From the NCBI RefSeq assembly GCF_910592395.1, contig NC_088311.1, forward strand, positions 24,274,646 to 24,338,645: a DNA stretch of 64,000 nt, given 5' to 3'. The first letter of the stretch is position 1. Each line of letters begins with the position of its first letter. This stretch comes from Lineus longissimus. Taxonomy: Eukaryota; Nemertea; Pilidiophora; Heteronemertea; Lineidae. Under the pieces are notes generated by a model, which was given only the letters and a program-made list of their open reading frames with translations, was not told the DNA's origin and did no database searches. Made by a program: the position numbers and the translations under genes. Of the stretch, positions 46,896 through 59,410 are shown in pieces.

Positions 46896-49800
46896 ATGAG
46901 CCTTCAGTCAGTGATCACACTTGTGGGTGTTTATACAATTATTTGGATGGTTGGGTATTCTAAGGGCCTAAGTAAGTTATCAAAATTGAAATTGATTGCG
47001 GCAAATTTATCATGCTACAGATGAAAAAAAATTTCAAGTCCAAATATTTTTTTCACTTGTTTTTTTTCTGTTCAAAATGAAGAAACATCATCAGCCTCAA
47101 AAAAGTTTTGGCTTCGAAAATTTTTCAAAATTTTGAACTTCTGAAGGATGAAAAAATTTAGCTAGGCATACACTTTTATTCCCAGGTTGCAAGGACACAA
47201 ATGCCAATTGCATGGGTTGGGCTAATGCTGGTGAATGTACGAGGAATCCGCCGTATATGCTTCCGAATTGTCCATTATCATGTGGAAAGTGCAAAGGTGA
47301 GAACTGGTAGTAACAAGAATAGATTAAATTGAATCAATACCTGTAGGAGAAAGTACGTGCATTATCTCGAGTCACTCCTCCTCTAAGGTTGCAGAGATCT
47401 ACAATCTAACTCCCCGACCTTTGCTGCGAGCGGTTATTGCAAATTGACTTCAAAGATGGCGTCGGTTGCGACTCCGAGGTGTCTTTTCTCGTGCAATCCA
47501 TGTGTGTCGAGTACATCAGGTCAGCTGCAGGACATGTACATGTATCACAATCGCGATCACCGGATTCATTAGTGACCTGAGCATTTTAGTTTTAGAGATC
47601 CATACAGACTAGAACCTTCAATACATCAGAGATTAAAAGCGCAAAGTAGAATCAAGTTATCCGAAAGGAAGCACTTTTACTCAACTGGAATGGGAATATG
47701 CCCCACGCTAAAGTCAACTTTCGTAATTTGCTGAACATGTTGTCACCGGCAGTTAACAGGGAAAAAAATGATTTTAATGAGTCTTTCGAGAATATTTTCA
47801 CTCACATTATTACTATGTCCGATATTTTGCAACAAAATTGAGGAAAGCGTTCAGCAAAATGTAAAATGCAGAACTGAGGATTTGTCTGAATAAAAACTTT
47901 CGTCTGTACTATTCGTCAGCTCAAAAATACGCCCCGTCGAAAGGATGTATGAAGGTGTACCCCGATCAGCATGCCCATGGAGCCAACCCAGTCGACTGCT
48001 TCAGAGCCGTAGGGGTTAGCTGTCCTTGGACTTCGGCCAAATGTCGCGACTACTGCAGCCGGACAAGTAACTGCAAGGCAGTGGATTGGGATCCGCCCAG
48101 CAGCCTCTGTTGGATGCACACGCAACTACATGCAATGACACCAGGTGTTAATAACGTGGTGTATTATTTGAAAGTCGGTACCTGTGGAGGTCGGTATCAA
48201 CATTTCAATAATATTTTTCAATAACGTTACAACCTTCTAATTGACAAAGTCGTTAGTGGTCACATCATGATCACAACTTTATCATCCCCCTCCGTTGTAA
48301 CTTCTTGGCACCCGGGGCAGGGTTACAATGGGTCTAGTATTTTTAAATCTCAAATTTAAAGCGCCGAATCGGATATAAAACCGTAATGTGTAATCTAGTT
48401 TGAAGCTTATACAGCGGTATCTTTGCAATGTTCTCAGGATGTGGGACACCCCCAATGGTTCGGAACGCCAATCACAACGGGCAGACAAGGACAAAAAATG
48501 GTGGCAAAGTGAAGTACACGTGTATTGCTGGATATGCGTTTGCTGATGGAAGGCAATATAAAGAAATAATCTGTCGTGTAGACAGCTGGGAGCACATTGA
48601 TCAAATCATGTGCAGCCGTGAGTTATTTGAACTCTCATTGATTGGATGAAAAGTTGCGTTGTGTTTTATAGACTTACAACGCCTAGTGTAGCGCTATATC
48701 TTTCCACGGCAACTTTCATTTATAGGCCTAATCGTAGCGGTAGGACTTAAAGCGGCCAACGTTACTGCTAACGCCGATTGAGCAACCGCACCATGAATAC
48801 ATCGTAGATAAGGCTCTCCGCAGTAGGCCTATGCATCATTGCAAACGTTAAGACATAGTCGTCCTAAATTCCGACCAGGTTGTTATTCAATCATAACTTG
48901 GTTCATCAAATCATATTGCCTGTCAGTTTGTCGTCTCAAGAACCAATCTCTTATATTCGATGCTCTACTAGAACTAAAGCTTTTTACCGAATGTTACAGT
49001 CGTCCGCTGCGGTACACCAACAGGAGTAAGAAATGCTGTGAAGAACTTCAACTCGGCCCTTGACAAGGATACACCCGGAAGTTTTTTCTGGTATTCTTGT
49101 AAGCCTGGGTATCAAGGTGTTGGGGAAAGGGCTGTTACATGTCAGTTGGACGGCAAATGGAAAGGATTTTTCTACTGTAAAGGTGAGAAACTGTTCCTTT
49201 TCTATGTGATTTCGGGACTGGCGTTAATTTAAAGCTTGTGGTGGTGAGCGTGACTTGAGTAATTCTTATAACTGAAAACGCATCTAATCTGCTCCATCTC
49301 TGACTGCTATTCTGTCCGCTGCTCCAATTGACTGTAAGTATTGCTCATCCGTCACTCCCGAAATAGAATGTTGTGCTTTCAAATGGTGTAATACTGTGTT
49401 CGTATACGGACAGCTCCAAACTCCTGCGATTCATTCCCACCGAAGATTCCAAACGTCTCCGGACAGTTCGACCCTCGCATCGACTCGAATGTAGTTGGGG
49501 CGACCTTCAGCTACACGTGTGCACCCGGCTACAAACATGGCGGCGCTGACAAGTCGGTCACGTGCCAGGCAAACAAAACATGGAAGGGAAACGTCAACTG
49601 TAAACGTATGTACATTTGCCTATTATATTACTTTTTTCCTCACTAGCAGAAATTTCTGTTTGAACGATCACGCAAAGGTGACGTTAATGCATTGTTTTTT
49701 TACATTTTTGAACGCTGATGGGTTGTTGTATGACGACAGGGCAATGAATGAATCACCAGGCTGAATTAGTGACCAGACAATGCAATGACCAGACAAATTG

Positions 49801-52800
49801 GCGAAAAACCAAGTGACTTGGCCCCAGTTATCCTGTCGCCTGTTCTGAAGTTGACTGGAGATTACTTGTGACGGCCCAGTATCATTGTTGCTCAAGTACA
49901 TGTATACAGTACATGCTCTGGTATACTCATACCACGATCAATCCCATCTACCTACGGCCCGTTGTTTCGGGCAACTGGCATGCCCAGTTTGCTGTAATAC
50001 TTGGGCTTGCCTGTTCTAGCTATCCATTGCAAAAACCCACCGACAGTCGAATACGCAGTGAAACAGCTAAACCCAGCCAACGACAACACTACATTTGGTA
50101 GTTCGTTTCGCTACACATGTCGGAAGCAGACAATGCATGTCGGAGATGAGGTCATAACATGCCAGGCGAATAACACCTGGACCGGGAGAGTCAAATGCCA
50201 AGGTAGGAGGAAAGATTTTTCCCGTGAAATACGGCCATCTTTGCAGAGGTGAGTAACCCAGCACCGAAAAAAGACGTCCATGTGGAAGTCTGACGCAAAT
50301 GATTCCTGAAAAAGTGTCCATACCTGAGCAACCGATTCCGTACTTTTCATGCCAAGCCCTTATCGACTCAGATTCCCTAGCTTATATCATTTGGTTGTAG
50401 CGACTATTTTACTACTGGTTGTTTCCACGGTCTAAAGAGTCTGCTCTAGAGAAGCTGTTGAAAGAGCAAAAGGGCCTTCAAGAAGCAAGGGTCTTCGGTG
50501 TTTATCATTTTGTACCATTGAATATAGTGGGTTTAGCGTTTGTTTTTGTAGCCTTGGTTTGCTTTGAACCACCCAGTGTTGGCTACTCTGTCAACGATGC
50601 CGCCGAAACGTCCAGCATTGGTCAGACAATAACATACGGATGCTTGATGGGTATGGAGTTCCGAGATGGTAATCGTCTCAAGACTATACGGTGTCAGAAA
50701 TATGGCATCTGGCCGAAAATTGATAAAGCTTGTACACGTAAGTTACATTTGGGCTTCATTTTTCCGGCTTCCTGCTTTCGTTAAGCACATTCCGCTCCGA
50801 CTGTGGGGCACAGGTCCATGTAGATTAGTCTGTCTTTGGGCACTTTCTGCATGTACGTCTGTCCATTCGTGTCCATGCAGTCGCAGGGCCCTTTGCGTGG
50901 GCCGCTCTGGGTTCTCTCCACAGGTCTTTGTGGCCGGCTGGTCTTCCCCTGCTTTCCACTGTCATATTCAGAACTAGTACATCAGACTACATCTCAAAAG
51001 ATATGATCAAACATGCACATTGTATGTTTTTTCTGAATATTCTCAACTTTGTCTTGCCACTGTGTTTCAGACATCCGTTGCTCATCTCCACCCGAGGTGA
51101 GACATGCCAAGATTGTCAACCATGCCGCCTACTACAACTACCTGTCAAAGTTACACTACAGATGTGATAAAGGTCACCGTCATGTCAAAGATAGGTACAT
51201 CAGGTGCTTGATCAACAAGAAGTGGCAAGGCAATATCAAATGCATTGGTGTGTATTCGTCTTCCATGAATCATGTTCATCTTAAGGTTCGAAGTCGGATC
51301 GACTCATCGTGTTTCGAAATAACTGACTGTGCATTCGGCTTTCTCCTATCCGCCAAGCGACCCTTCTCGAACACAAGAAGCCATTGCACTTATAGAATGT
51401 GCGAATGATTGGAAGAGTTCGAGTTGTCTTGAACGAAAGGTGTATGGTCAATTTTCTGGTATACTGCTTATGCTGTTTCGGTGTCTGTTATTGCAGCCTC
51501 GACTGGTTGTGGAAACCCCCGCATCGTGGCAAATGCTCTAAGACAATTCAATCCGAAAACTGATAAGTCAACATTTGGGAGCTCGTTCACCTACACATGT
51601 AAGAAGGGATATAAGCAAGTCAGTGACGTCGAGATATTTTGTGCTTCCAACCTCTACTGGAAGGGCAATGTGGAGTGTAAGGGTAAGAGTAGTCTATGTT
51701 TTTGACTTTTGTCACTAATCTGAACTACTTGTAATTTCAAATACATGTATATTCTCTCTATACTGAAAGATCATGGTGTCTAAAAAAAAGCTATCTATAC
51801 TATTCAGCAGAAACACTACAATATGGTGGGGTATACCAAAACCCCTTGATATACCAGAAAAACTTTGGCCGCCCGAACAGGCCACCCTTCCCACATAGCA
51901 CCATTTGGTGTAGCACTCTATTTGCTATCTATAGCATCCCGTTTTTAGAGGTGTACTACAAGCTATTTTATTTCATTAGCGGTCTCTTGTGGGATTCCGA
52001 CCCACCCAGCCTATGCGGCCAATCGTTTCGACCCCACCAAGGATAAAGATATGTATAACAGTGTGTTCAGGTACACGTGTAAGGAAGGACACGAGCTGGA
52101 GAAGGGCAGCTTTATCACGTGCGAGGCGGAGGGACGCTGGAAGGGGAAGGTGAAATGCTTACGTGAGTCGATCGATTGAACACCATATAGATTATAGTGT
52201 TTTGATTGGGAAAAGTGTTGGTGACAAAACTGTCGCTGGCAGTATTTACCGTAAACCGGATGATATTCGCGACTCATTATTCCCAAGAAGTTTAATTCTT
52301 TTAACCTCATTAGTTTCGGCAGCAAAACGTAAATTAGCAAATTCGCTAACATTACATTTGGTTTTAGCAAAAATCACTCGATTCTTTTATTTCTACAACG
52401 ATCGCGATATGCATGGCTCTACGAGTACGATTTGAGCATAAACCCCATCAACCATTCGTGCATTTAGAAATTTTAGCAGGGAGGACATTTTATGCTAAAA
52501 ATGTATCTTCCTCAGTTCCTTCTTATACATATCACCTTCCTTTTGTACATTATTTTGTAGCTGTGGATTGCGGTCAGCCCAGGGATTATGCAAATGCCCG
52601 TAAACAAGTAAAAAGAACGACCTATAAAGGGAAGGTATACTACACGTGCGCTGATGGCTCAAAGACTCTCGTTAAGACTTGCAATAAAAGCAAGCAATGG
52701 GAACCAAGTGTCGGCCTAAAATGTAAAGGTTCGTTTCCCATACTTGAAATATATACAACCTCCACAATTTGGTTCTAGTTTCCGCCCGTATGAGCGAAGG

Positions 52801-52956
52801 AAGGCTCTTAGTAAATCACCTCTGATCCATTCGCCCTAATCCTCCATTCGTGAGGAATATCATCATTGACTGACTCCATTCTTTTTTATTTCAGAATTGT
52901 CCACTGATCTTCCAGATACTGTTGACATGGCTGATATCGACCTCGGTGATTTGTAG
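46896..52956 (+). CDS. Secreted ShKT-ShKT-PAN-CCP(x9) protein, paralogue B
   Basis: This is the tandem copy of paralogue A with the same 14-exon plan. Exons: 46896-46971, 47186-47296, 47388-47519, 47920-48189, 48438-48617, 49000-49182, 49414-49605, 50020-50202, 50552-50737, 51071-51247, 51497-51682, 51980-52162, 52561-52728 and 52895-52956. All introns are phase 1, with 763 codons including stop. Signal peptide 1-25; ShKT 26-62; a degenerate second ShKT 63-106 in which the second Cys and the usual Trp are replaced (SNS, FAASGYC); PAN/apple-like 107-196 with eight Cys; CCP domains at 197-256, 257-317, 318-381, 382-442, 443-504, 505-563, 564-625, 626-686 and 687-742; acidic tail 743-762. CCP3 and CCP6 are very close to those of A, while ShKT and CCP1 are well diverged. 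Probably a soluble secreted binding protein; the ligand is unknown. Confidence 0.9.
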
Positions 52957-53565
52957 TACCGACATTGTCCGCATGTGCGTCAGGCATTTCCTCCTGGCCG
53001 GCCCCGAAGTGGCCGCTATATGACAACTCGTAACTTTCGAAAGCGATGGCCAATTTTAGTGCTGATATGTTTTCATTCTCCCTGAAATAATATTAGAAGT
53101 TATTGGCCACTTTTCAACAACAAACAAACGAGCCTCATACATAAATTTATATTTAAATAAATTGTAACCATAACTATTGACCAGTTTTGCGAGTAATAAA
53201 AACGTACTGTTTATGAATAATCTAATCTTCTGCCACAGTGTGCATTACGTGTATTTTCCCTTGTCGATGTTGGCCCATCGACCACCATGAAAGCTGTTTT
53301 CTGGGATCAATGTTATCAAGATTTGCCCTGATAACCCTTCCACAACTGCATAAGTGAGAAGAACAATAGACATACTTGCAAACGGGCTTTGTTTAAAGAC
53401 AACAATAGACCGAGTATTTGAATTACCTCGAGGTATAAGGTGCAAAAATGGGACGGTTTGCTCCCGTGTAAACGGCCCTATCCACCAGTGATCGGATTCG
53501 ATCTTATGAATTATAAGAACCATGATTATGTTATACATTCATGTACTTCATTTTTATGAACGATA
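52957..53565. other. 3' flank of paralogue B with dispersed repeat
   Basis: Contains the 3' UTR, AATAAA-type signals near 53154-53200 and the second copy of the repeat seen at 9128. No gene is recognised. Confidence 0.45.
53267..53410 (-). repeat. Dispersed repeat, copy 2
   Basis: The reverse complement shares AAACAAAGCCCGTTTGCA and CAGGGCAAATCTTGATAACAT with 9128-9250. It lies in a 97-codon minus-strand open frame (53538-53245) that has no recognised motif. Whether this was once coding is unclear. Confidence 0.6.
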
Positions 53566-53998
53566 TAATACTTGACTTGCCAAACTCAGAAATGCAGCGC
53601 CACTCGCGGACAAAGATAGAACAACTCGACATTTTTTTCACCGGTTTTCGCTGCGCATGCGTACCAGCCGTCATCTTTCGCGCCGACGGACGAGAAAAAC
53701 AACTGTTCTACACGCAGTGAAAGCAAATTCACACAGGTAAACTGGTTATAACTGTGGTACGTCTGTTTCTTAAGACGTAATAGTTATCAGATTGCTAAAT
53801 TATCTTAAATCATGAGCCTTAAAGAACTTTTTGAACTCTCAAAAACTTACACAAAACAAGTTCAGATTGCCGCCATTATTAGTTTCCGGATGGCTTGTAC
53901 GCATGCGCAGCGAAAACCGGTGAAAAAAATGTCGAGTTTTTCTATCTTTGTCCGCGAGTGGCGCTGCATTTCTGAGTTTGGCAAGTCAAGTATTATTG
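53566..53998. mobile_element. Foldback/MITE element with ~99-bp terminal inverted repeats
   Basis: The left arm 53566-53668 and right arm 53899-53998 are near-perfect reverse complements over about 99 bases. Both contain TTGACTTGCCAAACTCAG, GCGCCACTCGCGGACAAAG and CGCTGCGCATGCGTAC. The ~230-base interior carries no transposase. A 79-codon open frame starting MSLKELFELSKTYTKQ spans the interior and right arm. Non-autonomous DNA transposons look like this. Confidence 0.85.
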
Positions 53999-54581
53999 GC
54001 CGATGCAAGGTGCATGACGTCATGACGCCACGCGCCATCGAAACTCAATAATGTAAAATGCATAGCTGTGTTATGACGCCAAGACGTTACGACAGCAGCC
54101 TTTTTTGTACCTAATCATTGCCAAGACTCGGGCCACGGCTGTCACTGAGAATTAAACTTCGCCACAAGTAAGTCACGATTCCGGTATGTAATTGCTATAG
54201 TTTGGTCCAAGATGATGAAAAAGTTTTCATATCGCTCTCATTTTCAATCATTTCACAATTTCTCTTGGATTTTCACACCACACGATTTTAAGTCATGGCA
54301 CGATCTTCCTCAGACTCAGATCAGAGTGAGTGAGACACAGAATGCCTGCGCATGCGGTGGGCCTTGACCTGACGAACATCCTTATTTATCACAACCTGAC
54401 AGTGACAATACCTTGCAGTTACCTAAAGTTACACATTTGAAAATGTGTGACAATCTCCCTGGTTTGTTGTAGTATTTATTCTCTTTACATGGGTAGGCCT
54501 CCCCTCGTCCATGGCATCGCCTCGGCTCAGCACGTCACCGTCGTCAGATCGCGCGTGGCAATAAAACGGCCGTTTGCTGCA

Positions 54582-54701
54582 GGGCCCAGTTGTTCAAAAC
54601 AAACTTTGTCCCTTAAAACGCTGGCGTTAACAACTGAAGGAGAATCGCCAAGTTAAGTTAACGCCAGCCTGAGTGACTTGTTTCGAACAACAACCGTGCC
54701 C
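54582..54701. mobile_element. MITE-like element with GGGC...GCCC termini
   Basis: The left end GGGCCCAGTTGTTCAAAAC and the right end (reverse complement GGGCACGGTTGTTGTTCGAAAC) are imperfect inverted repeats around about 80 bases. The interior has AACGCTGGCGTTAA and GTTAACGCCAGC. A related copy sits at 57716-57860. Non-coding. Confidence 0.7.
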
Positions 54702-55022
54702 AGGTCTTCGATTCGAGTTGAAAATAATCTTAAGACCGCGCTCCACACTGTTGGTTTGTGACTTCTATATTCATACAACGATATGAGGAGGCAACGACTT
54801 AGTCACTTGACTAACGTCCATCCATACGTGGTCATCAAGTCGCGTGATTTCATGCCATTGCCATGGCTGCCAACGGTCATCTCTTGCAAATGGAGTTTTT
54901 ATTCGGTGTGGCCCTATACACGTCATCACACTAAACCACCTGGATGGACTTTTTCTCTCATTCAGAATCAGATCGCTGCTGCGAGACAAAGGGTTTGCGC
55001 CGAGACAGCGTTTGACGTCGCC

Positions 55023-57368
55023 ATGGCCTACCTACTTAGGCTCGGTTGCGGACTTTCTCGGATACGCTTGGCTCTGACCATCGGCCTCATCTGTGCCGCC
55101 TTGGTCTGCTTGCACATCTTCTACCAGAGTGGCCAGTTGCGACATATCAGTCTGACCAAGGTTCTGTCAAAGTCGAGGGAGAGCGAATTACGCTGGCCAA
55201 GATTTAAGAAATTCATCGAATCGTGGACTGCCGTCGATCCGGACAGTAAGTAAACAAACGAGGTGTCACCTATAGATTATAGAATAGAGGTCATCCTACG
55301 ATATTTTGTTGAGTAAAAACTGTGGATAGCACTACAACACCCATCTATGAAACGGGACCAGGTTTACCATGTGGATGCGGTTACGGCCGTTCTTTACCCT
55401 CATTCTCTTGCATACGATTATACCTAAAAGTATTGTTGAACCACAGAATGATCAAATATATTTATGGGGATGAAGAATACTTCTGTTTTGTATACAGTGG
55501 AATTCCCGATCAGACTTATGATTAGATTATCACATGTAAGATATAGTTTGTGAAAAGCCAGCAAATATCTCGATGGGTTGCTATACAGAACTGTCCTCAG
55601 AGCAGGGGTTTAGAATTGTTTACGATCAATATTTAGTTATGTAGTCATGGAAGCAAGGAAGTGCCATATATACGCTATCGTGTGAAGCGGACTGAAACCG
55701 CACGGTATGCTATATGCTAATCCGGCGCTTGCGGACGCAGCGGGGTCGTCAATTGCTAACAGTAACAACATCAACAATGGTTCGGCAGTTATCCGAATAT
55801 ACAATTCTACTAGCGGCTTTTCAGCAGGTTTCCTTGCTTCACTGGAAGTTTGTCAAAAAGCAATTTGATAAAATCACGTGTGAGGCCAGAATTTTCCAAG
55901 GTGTCAATGTAATGAAGCCGCATTGCAGAATTACTCATCTGTTCATTAGTGCAAAAGGCGATGAATAACTCGCCGTAAAGGTTCGGGAAGAATTAAATGC
56001 ATCTTTATAACGTGCGTGGCTTACCTATGCAACATGAATCGATTTCATAAACGAATATCTCTGGTAGAGTGCTAAGAATATACCATGCAGACCATGCGAA
56101 TTCGATTCCTTTCATTAGTAAAAGTTATTAGCGTTCTAATCGATAGATGATGGATCTGGTCGACCACGAAGAGTAGGATACATCTAGTAATTGAAATATC
56201 CACTGCTAATACCGCCCGAAGGATTACATTTGGTCGGAATCATCAACTTTCATGTTGCGTTGATTTGTCACTCCGGGAATATTAGTCGTATCTTTCCCTT
56301 CCACACTCTAAGAAGTTAGACATCAAGGTCCGGTTTTTAGGTTCTGAAAAACCTGACCAATACACTTATGCAACCCATCATGCCCGTCGAACCGTTTTTA
56401 GCGAAATGAAAAACTCTAAATGGTTCAGCATTCAAGTGTCTCAGAGAGGTGCCAGGAAATCCTTCCCTCAAAAACCGGTGTATACTCGTACTTGTACTAG
56501 TTGTAATGGGTGATAAACAGTTAGGAGCTCGCACTATTTTAGGTTCCTTTTTCGCATTGCAGAACGAATATTCGGACCCAAGGCGGCGGCACAAGTTGAT
56601 TTCAACAAAGGCAAAGCTCCAAAGCGTTCCAAACCCGTCGTTCCGAGACTCGTTCACTTTGTCTGGCCAAAAAGTGACAAGAGGACAAAGTTCCGTTTCC
56701 ATCAACTGATCACCATCCTAGCTGCCTACAAACATATCAAACCTAACGAGATTTGGTTCTGGCACGAGGGACAGATCCCCACTGGGGACTATTGGAAGGA
56801 GATGCTACGAAAGGTGCCGAACATTAAACTTAAGTACCGCCCCTTCCCAAGGGCTATCTTCGGCAGGCCAGTGAATGTTGAAGAGCATGTTAGCGATATC
56901 GTGAGACTCGAATCCGTCAAACAGTATGGCGGAATCTATCTCGATTTAGACGTGGTTGCGGTGAGGAACTTTGATCCTCTACTATACTATGATACCACGA
57001 TGGGATATGAGGTCCCTGGCGGTTTATGCAATGGTGTAATCATTTCAAAACCCAGTGCAATTTTCTTGAACAAGTGGTATGAGAATTATAGAACTTTTAA
57101 TGACACCACATGGGCGGAGCACTCAGTGTTTTTACCAGCGAGGATGGCGAGTCAAGACCCGGAGTCGATCCATACTGAAGCGGATTCCCTCCATTCGCCC
57201 GGATGGATAAGGTTCCCGAGACTTTATCATAATAACTCCTGGGACTGGAGCGAGAACTACGCCATGCATCTGTATTATAGACTTTATAACAAGGACCATA
57301 ACAAAGATGACATTATGACCTTAAACACGACGCTGGGAAGGTTATTCAGATACATCTACTATGTGTGA
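55023..57368 (+). CDS. Type II membrane glycosyltransferase with DXD motif (Gly_transf_sug / A4GALT-like)
   Basis: Two exons, 55023-55245 and 56563-57368, join in phase 1 to give 342 residues plus stop, close to the size of alpha-1,4-galactosyltransferase and alpha-1,4-GlcNAc-transferase relatives. A short basic N-terminus is followed by a membrane anchor (LALTIGLICAALVCLHIF, about 15-34) and a stem region, which fits a Golgi lumenal enzyme. The catalytic domain shows VPRLVHFVWP (about 101-110), IWFWHEG and then YGGIYLDLDVV with the metal/nucleotide-sugar DXD at 202-204, and GGLCNGVIISKP. NNS and NDT glycosylation sites are present. The start at 55023 lies in a strong GCCATGG context. The open frame extends upstream to 54783, but that part reads as leader. 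Donor and acceptor sugars are unknown. Confidence 0.88.
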
Positions 57369-58930
57369 ACGAGCTACAGAGACGAGCTTTGTATCAGACT
57401 GCAGAGTTGTTGATGATTTTGCTACATATAGTGATGGCGTGACCAAAATGATGGTTTGGGTGGTACCAAGATGATACTGAATGCACTTCTGCACCCATTG
57501 CTTCCATTCTATCGTGCTGCTTCTATTGTGAAACCGTCCAACGTTTTGTCACTTTTGTGTGAAATTTAAGATTGGGTCGCTGTACTCCAATGTGCTGTAA
57601 TACGTATACAAGTATGCACATCGGCGTGAATGAAGTATTTGTTGCCATCTTCATTGCAGGAACACTTTTTGTCTATTATTGTTGTTCGACATTTTGTTTT
57701 GTAGTACATACATCTGGGCTGAGTTGTTCAAAACCAGCGCCGTTAAGTCTTAACATGAACATTTTGATGGTATTATCTGAAAGAGATAACGTCATTGAGG
57801 TCACTTACGTAAACGTTAGGGATATTAACGTGACTTTTGTGCTTTTGCACAACCGTGCCCTGTGCACACAGCCACCGTGAGCTGTCAAGCAAGGATCCCC
57901 AAACGGCGATGGCGTGTCGTCGCCAATTCGGGTGACAACTCAGGCCCTCGAAACATCCCGATTCGACTATGCCTTGGAGTCGGGAGTTTCAAGAAAATGG
58001 TTGGGCTGCCTGGATCTAGCTTTGCCGACACATAGCCGAATCGGAATTTACAGCATTTTACACAAATAAAAATATGTGCGATATATCTTGCTTAATCTTA
58101 CTAATTGGTGTTACAGAGTCAATTGTGAGTTCACCGTTGAAATCAACTTTTAATACTAGTACATCCGACGTTTTTAGTCACAGTGATACGAATGCAATAT
58201 CAACTCCTGAAAACCGTCTTTTCCGTCTGAATTTTATAGCGCCCTTGATGATTTGAATGAAAAAAAATGTGTCTTGTATCCCATAACTATGGGGACGCTT
58301 TATTCATTGCAACTGAGGACGCTGAGATTTCAACTCTTGAAAATCGTAGTGATCATAGTGGATCGAAGCCTATTTTAATGGGCTATCTGTCATATCGAAC
58401 TTGATGCCATGAGTTAGTCATACGTCATTTTCTATGATATTCGCCCTACTTTATAAACAACTCTGACCTAGACTCCCTGGGCAGCCTATCGCGTCATCCT
58501 AATTTGGTCTCCTGAGGGTGAGGAACGAGGCCGGTCCACTTTGTCCGGAGTGTACTCTGACCTTATTCTCCAGAAATATAGAATTAACATTTGAACATGA
58601 TTTGAATAAGTTAACCCAACTGGGTCAGCGAGCAGATCAACCAAGCATGCCTTTTTCTTCACCTATTCTTCACTTATTGTGGGCGAAATATCGTGTGAAT
58701 AGATGATATGATCATACTCTGTATTAGAAATTAGAAGCGTATAATTTCGTGCTGGAAATAAGTACATGTATTTTTGATACGTGTATGTACAGAATGACGA
58801 CGTATCAGCAACAGGAAAGCATATAGGCCTTGAAATGTGGGAGGACTACATTGAACAAGTGTTTCTCAATTAAACGTGGAGGTCATTATCAGGTTGTTAA
58901 CACCGTTCTAGAATACTAGTTCGCATATAT
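57369..58930. other. Glycosyltransferase 3' UTR and intergenic region
   Basis: Holds a MITE-like copy at 57716-57860 and otherwise no recognised gene. Confidence 0.45.
57716..57860. mobile_element. MITE-like element, second copy
   Basis: Begins GGGCTGAGTTGTTCAAAACC and ends TTTTGCACAACCGTGCCC, matching the termini of 54582-54701 with changes. The interior is diverged. Non-coding. Confidence 0.65.
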
Positions 58931-59410
58931 CAATTTGTTGGTGGAAATCTCCATTTCGGAACCAGGAAGTATATACTCTCATGCAAAACTGTCATGTCGA
59001 CTGTGCCATACATTAATGGAGTTCGCCTGGCCAAGCCTTATCTTCCATGATACACAGTACTCCATGGTGGAGCTTGGATGGGACATGAAAAACAGTGTAA
59101 CAGTAACACCGCTGTCGAACAACACCATACGACATAACTATAAGACAGGAAGGTAAGTTCAAGGTATTGGATAGTGTCGCGGACAAGTCCCAAAACGAAG
59201 GCTCGGATCTGCTCTGATCGGCGTGTACATGTATATATGCCTTATCTCTTCAACTATTTTTACGATCTTCAAGTTGACAAGCATTTTCACGTGGGCTATC
59301 TTTCTTACCATAAAACTGTTCGGCCTGGCAAAGCATGTGGTAACGGGACATTGTTTCTTTTACTACAGATCCAACGATATCACGGGTAAGACTCGATGTA
59401 GGAAAGTGCC

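Noticed and set aside
54783-55022. N-terminal extension of the glycosyltransferase
   Set aside because: The frame is open, but it would place about 80 residues before the membrane anchor. The Met at 55023 has a strong context and gives the usual type II layout.
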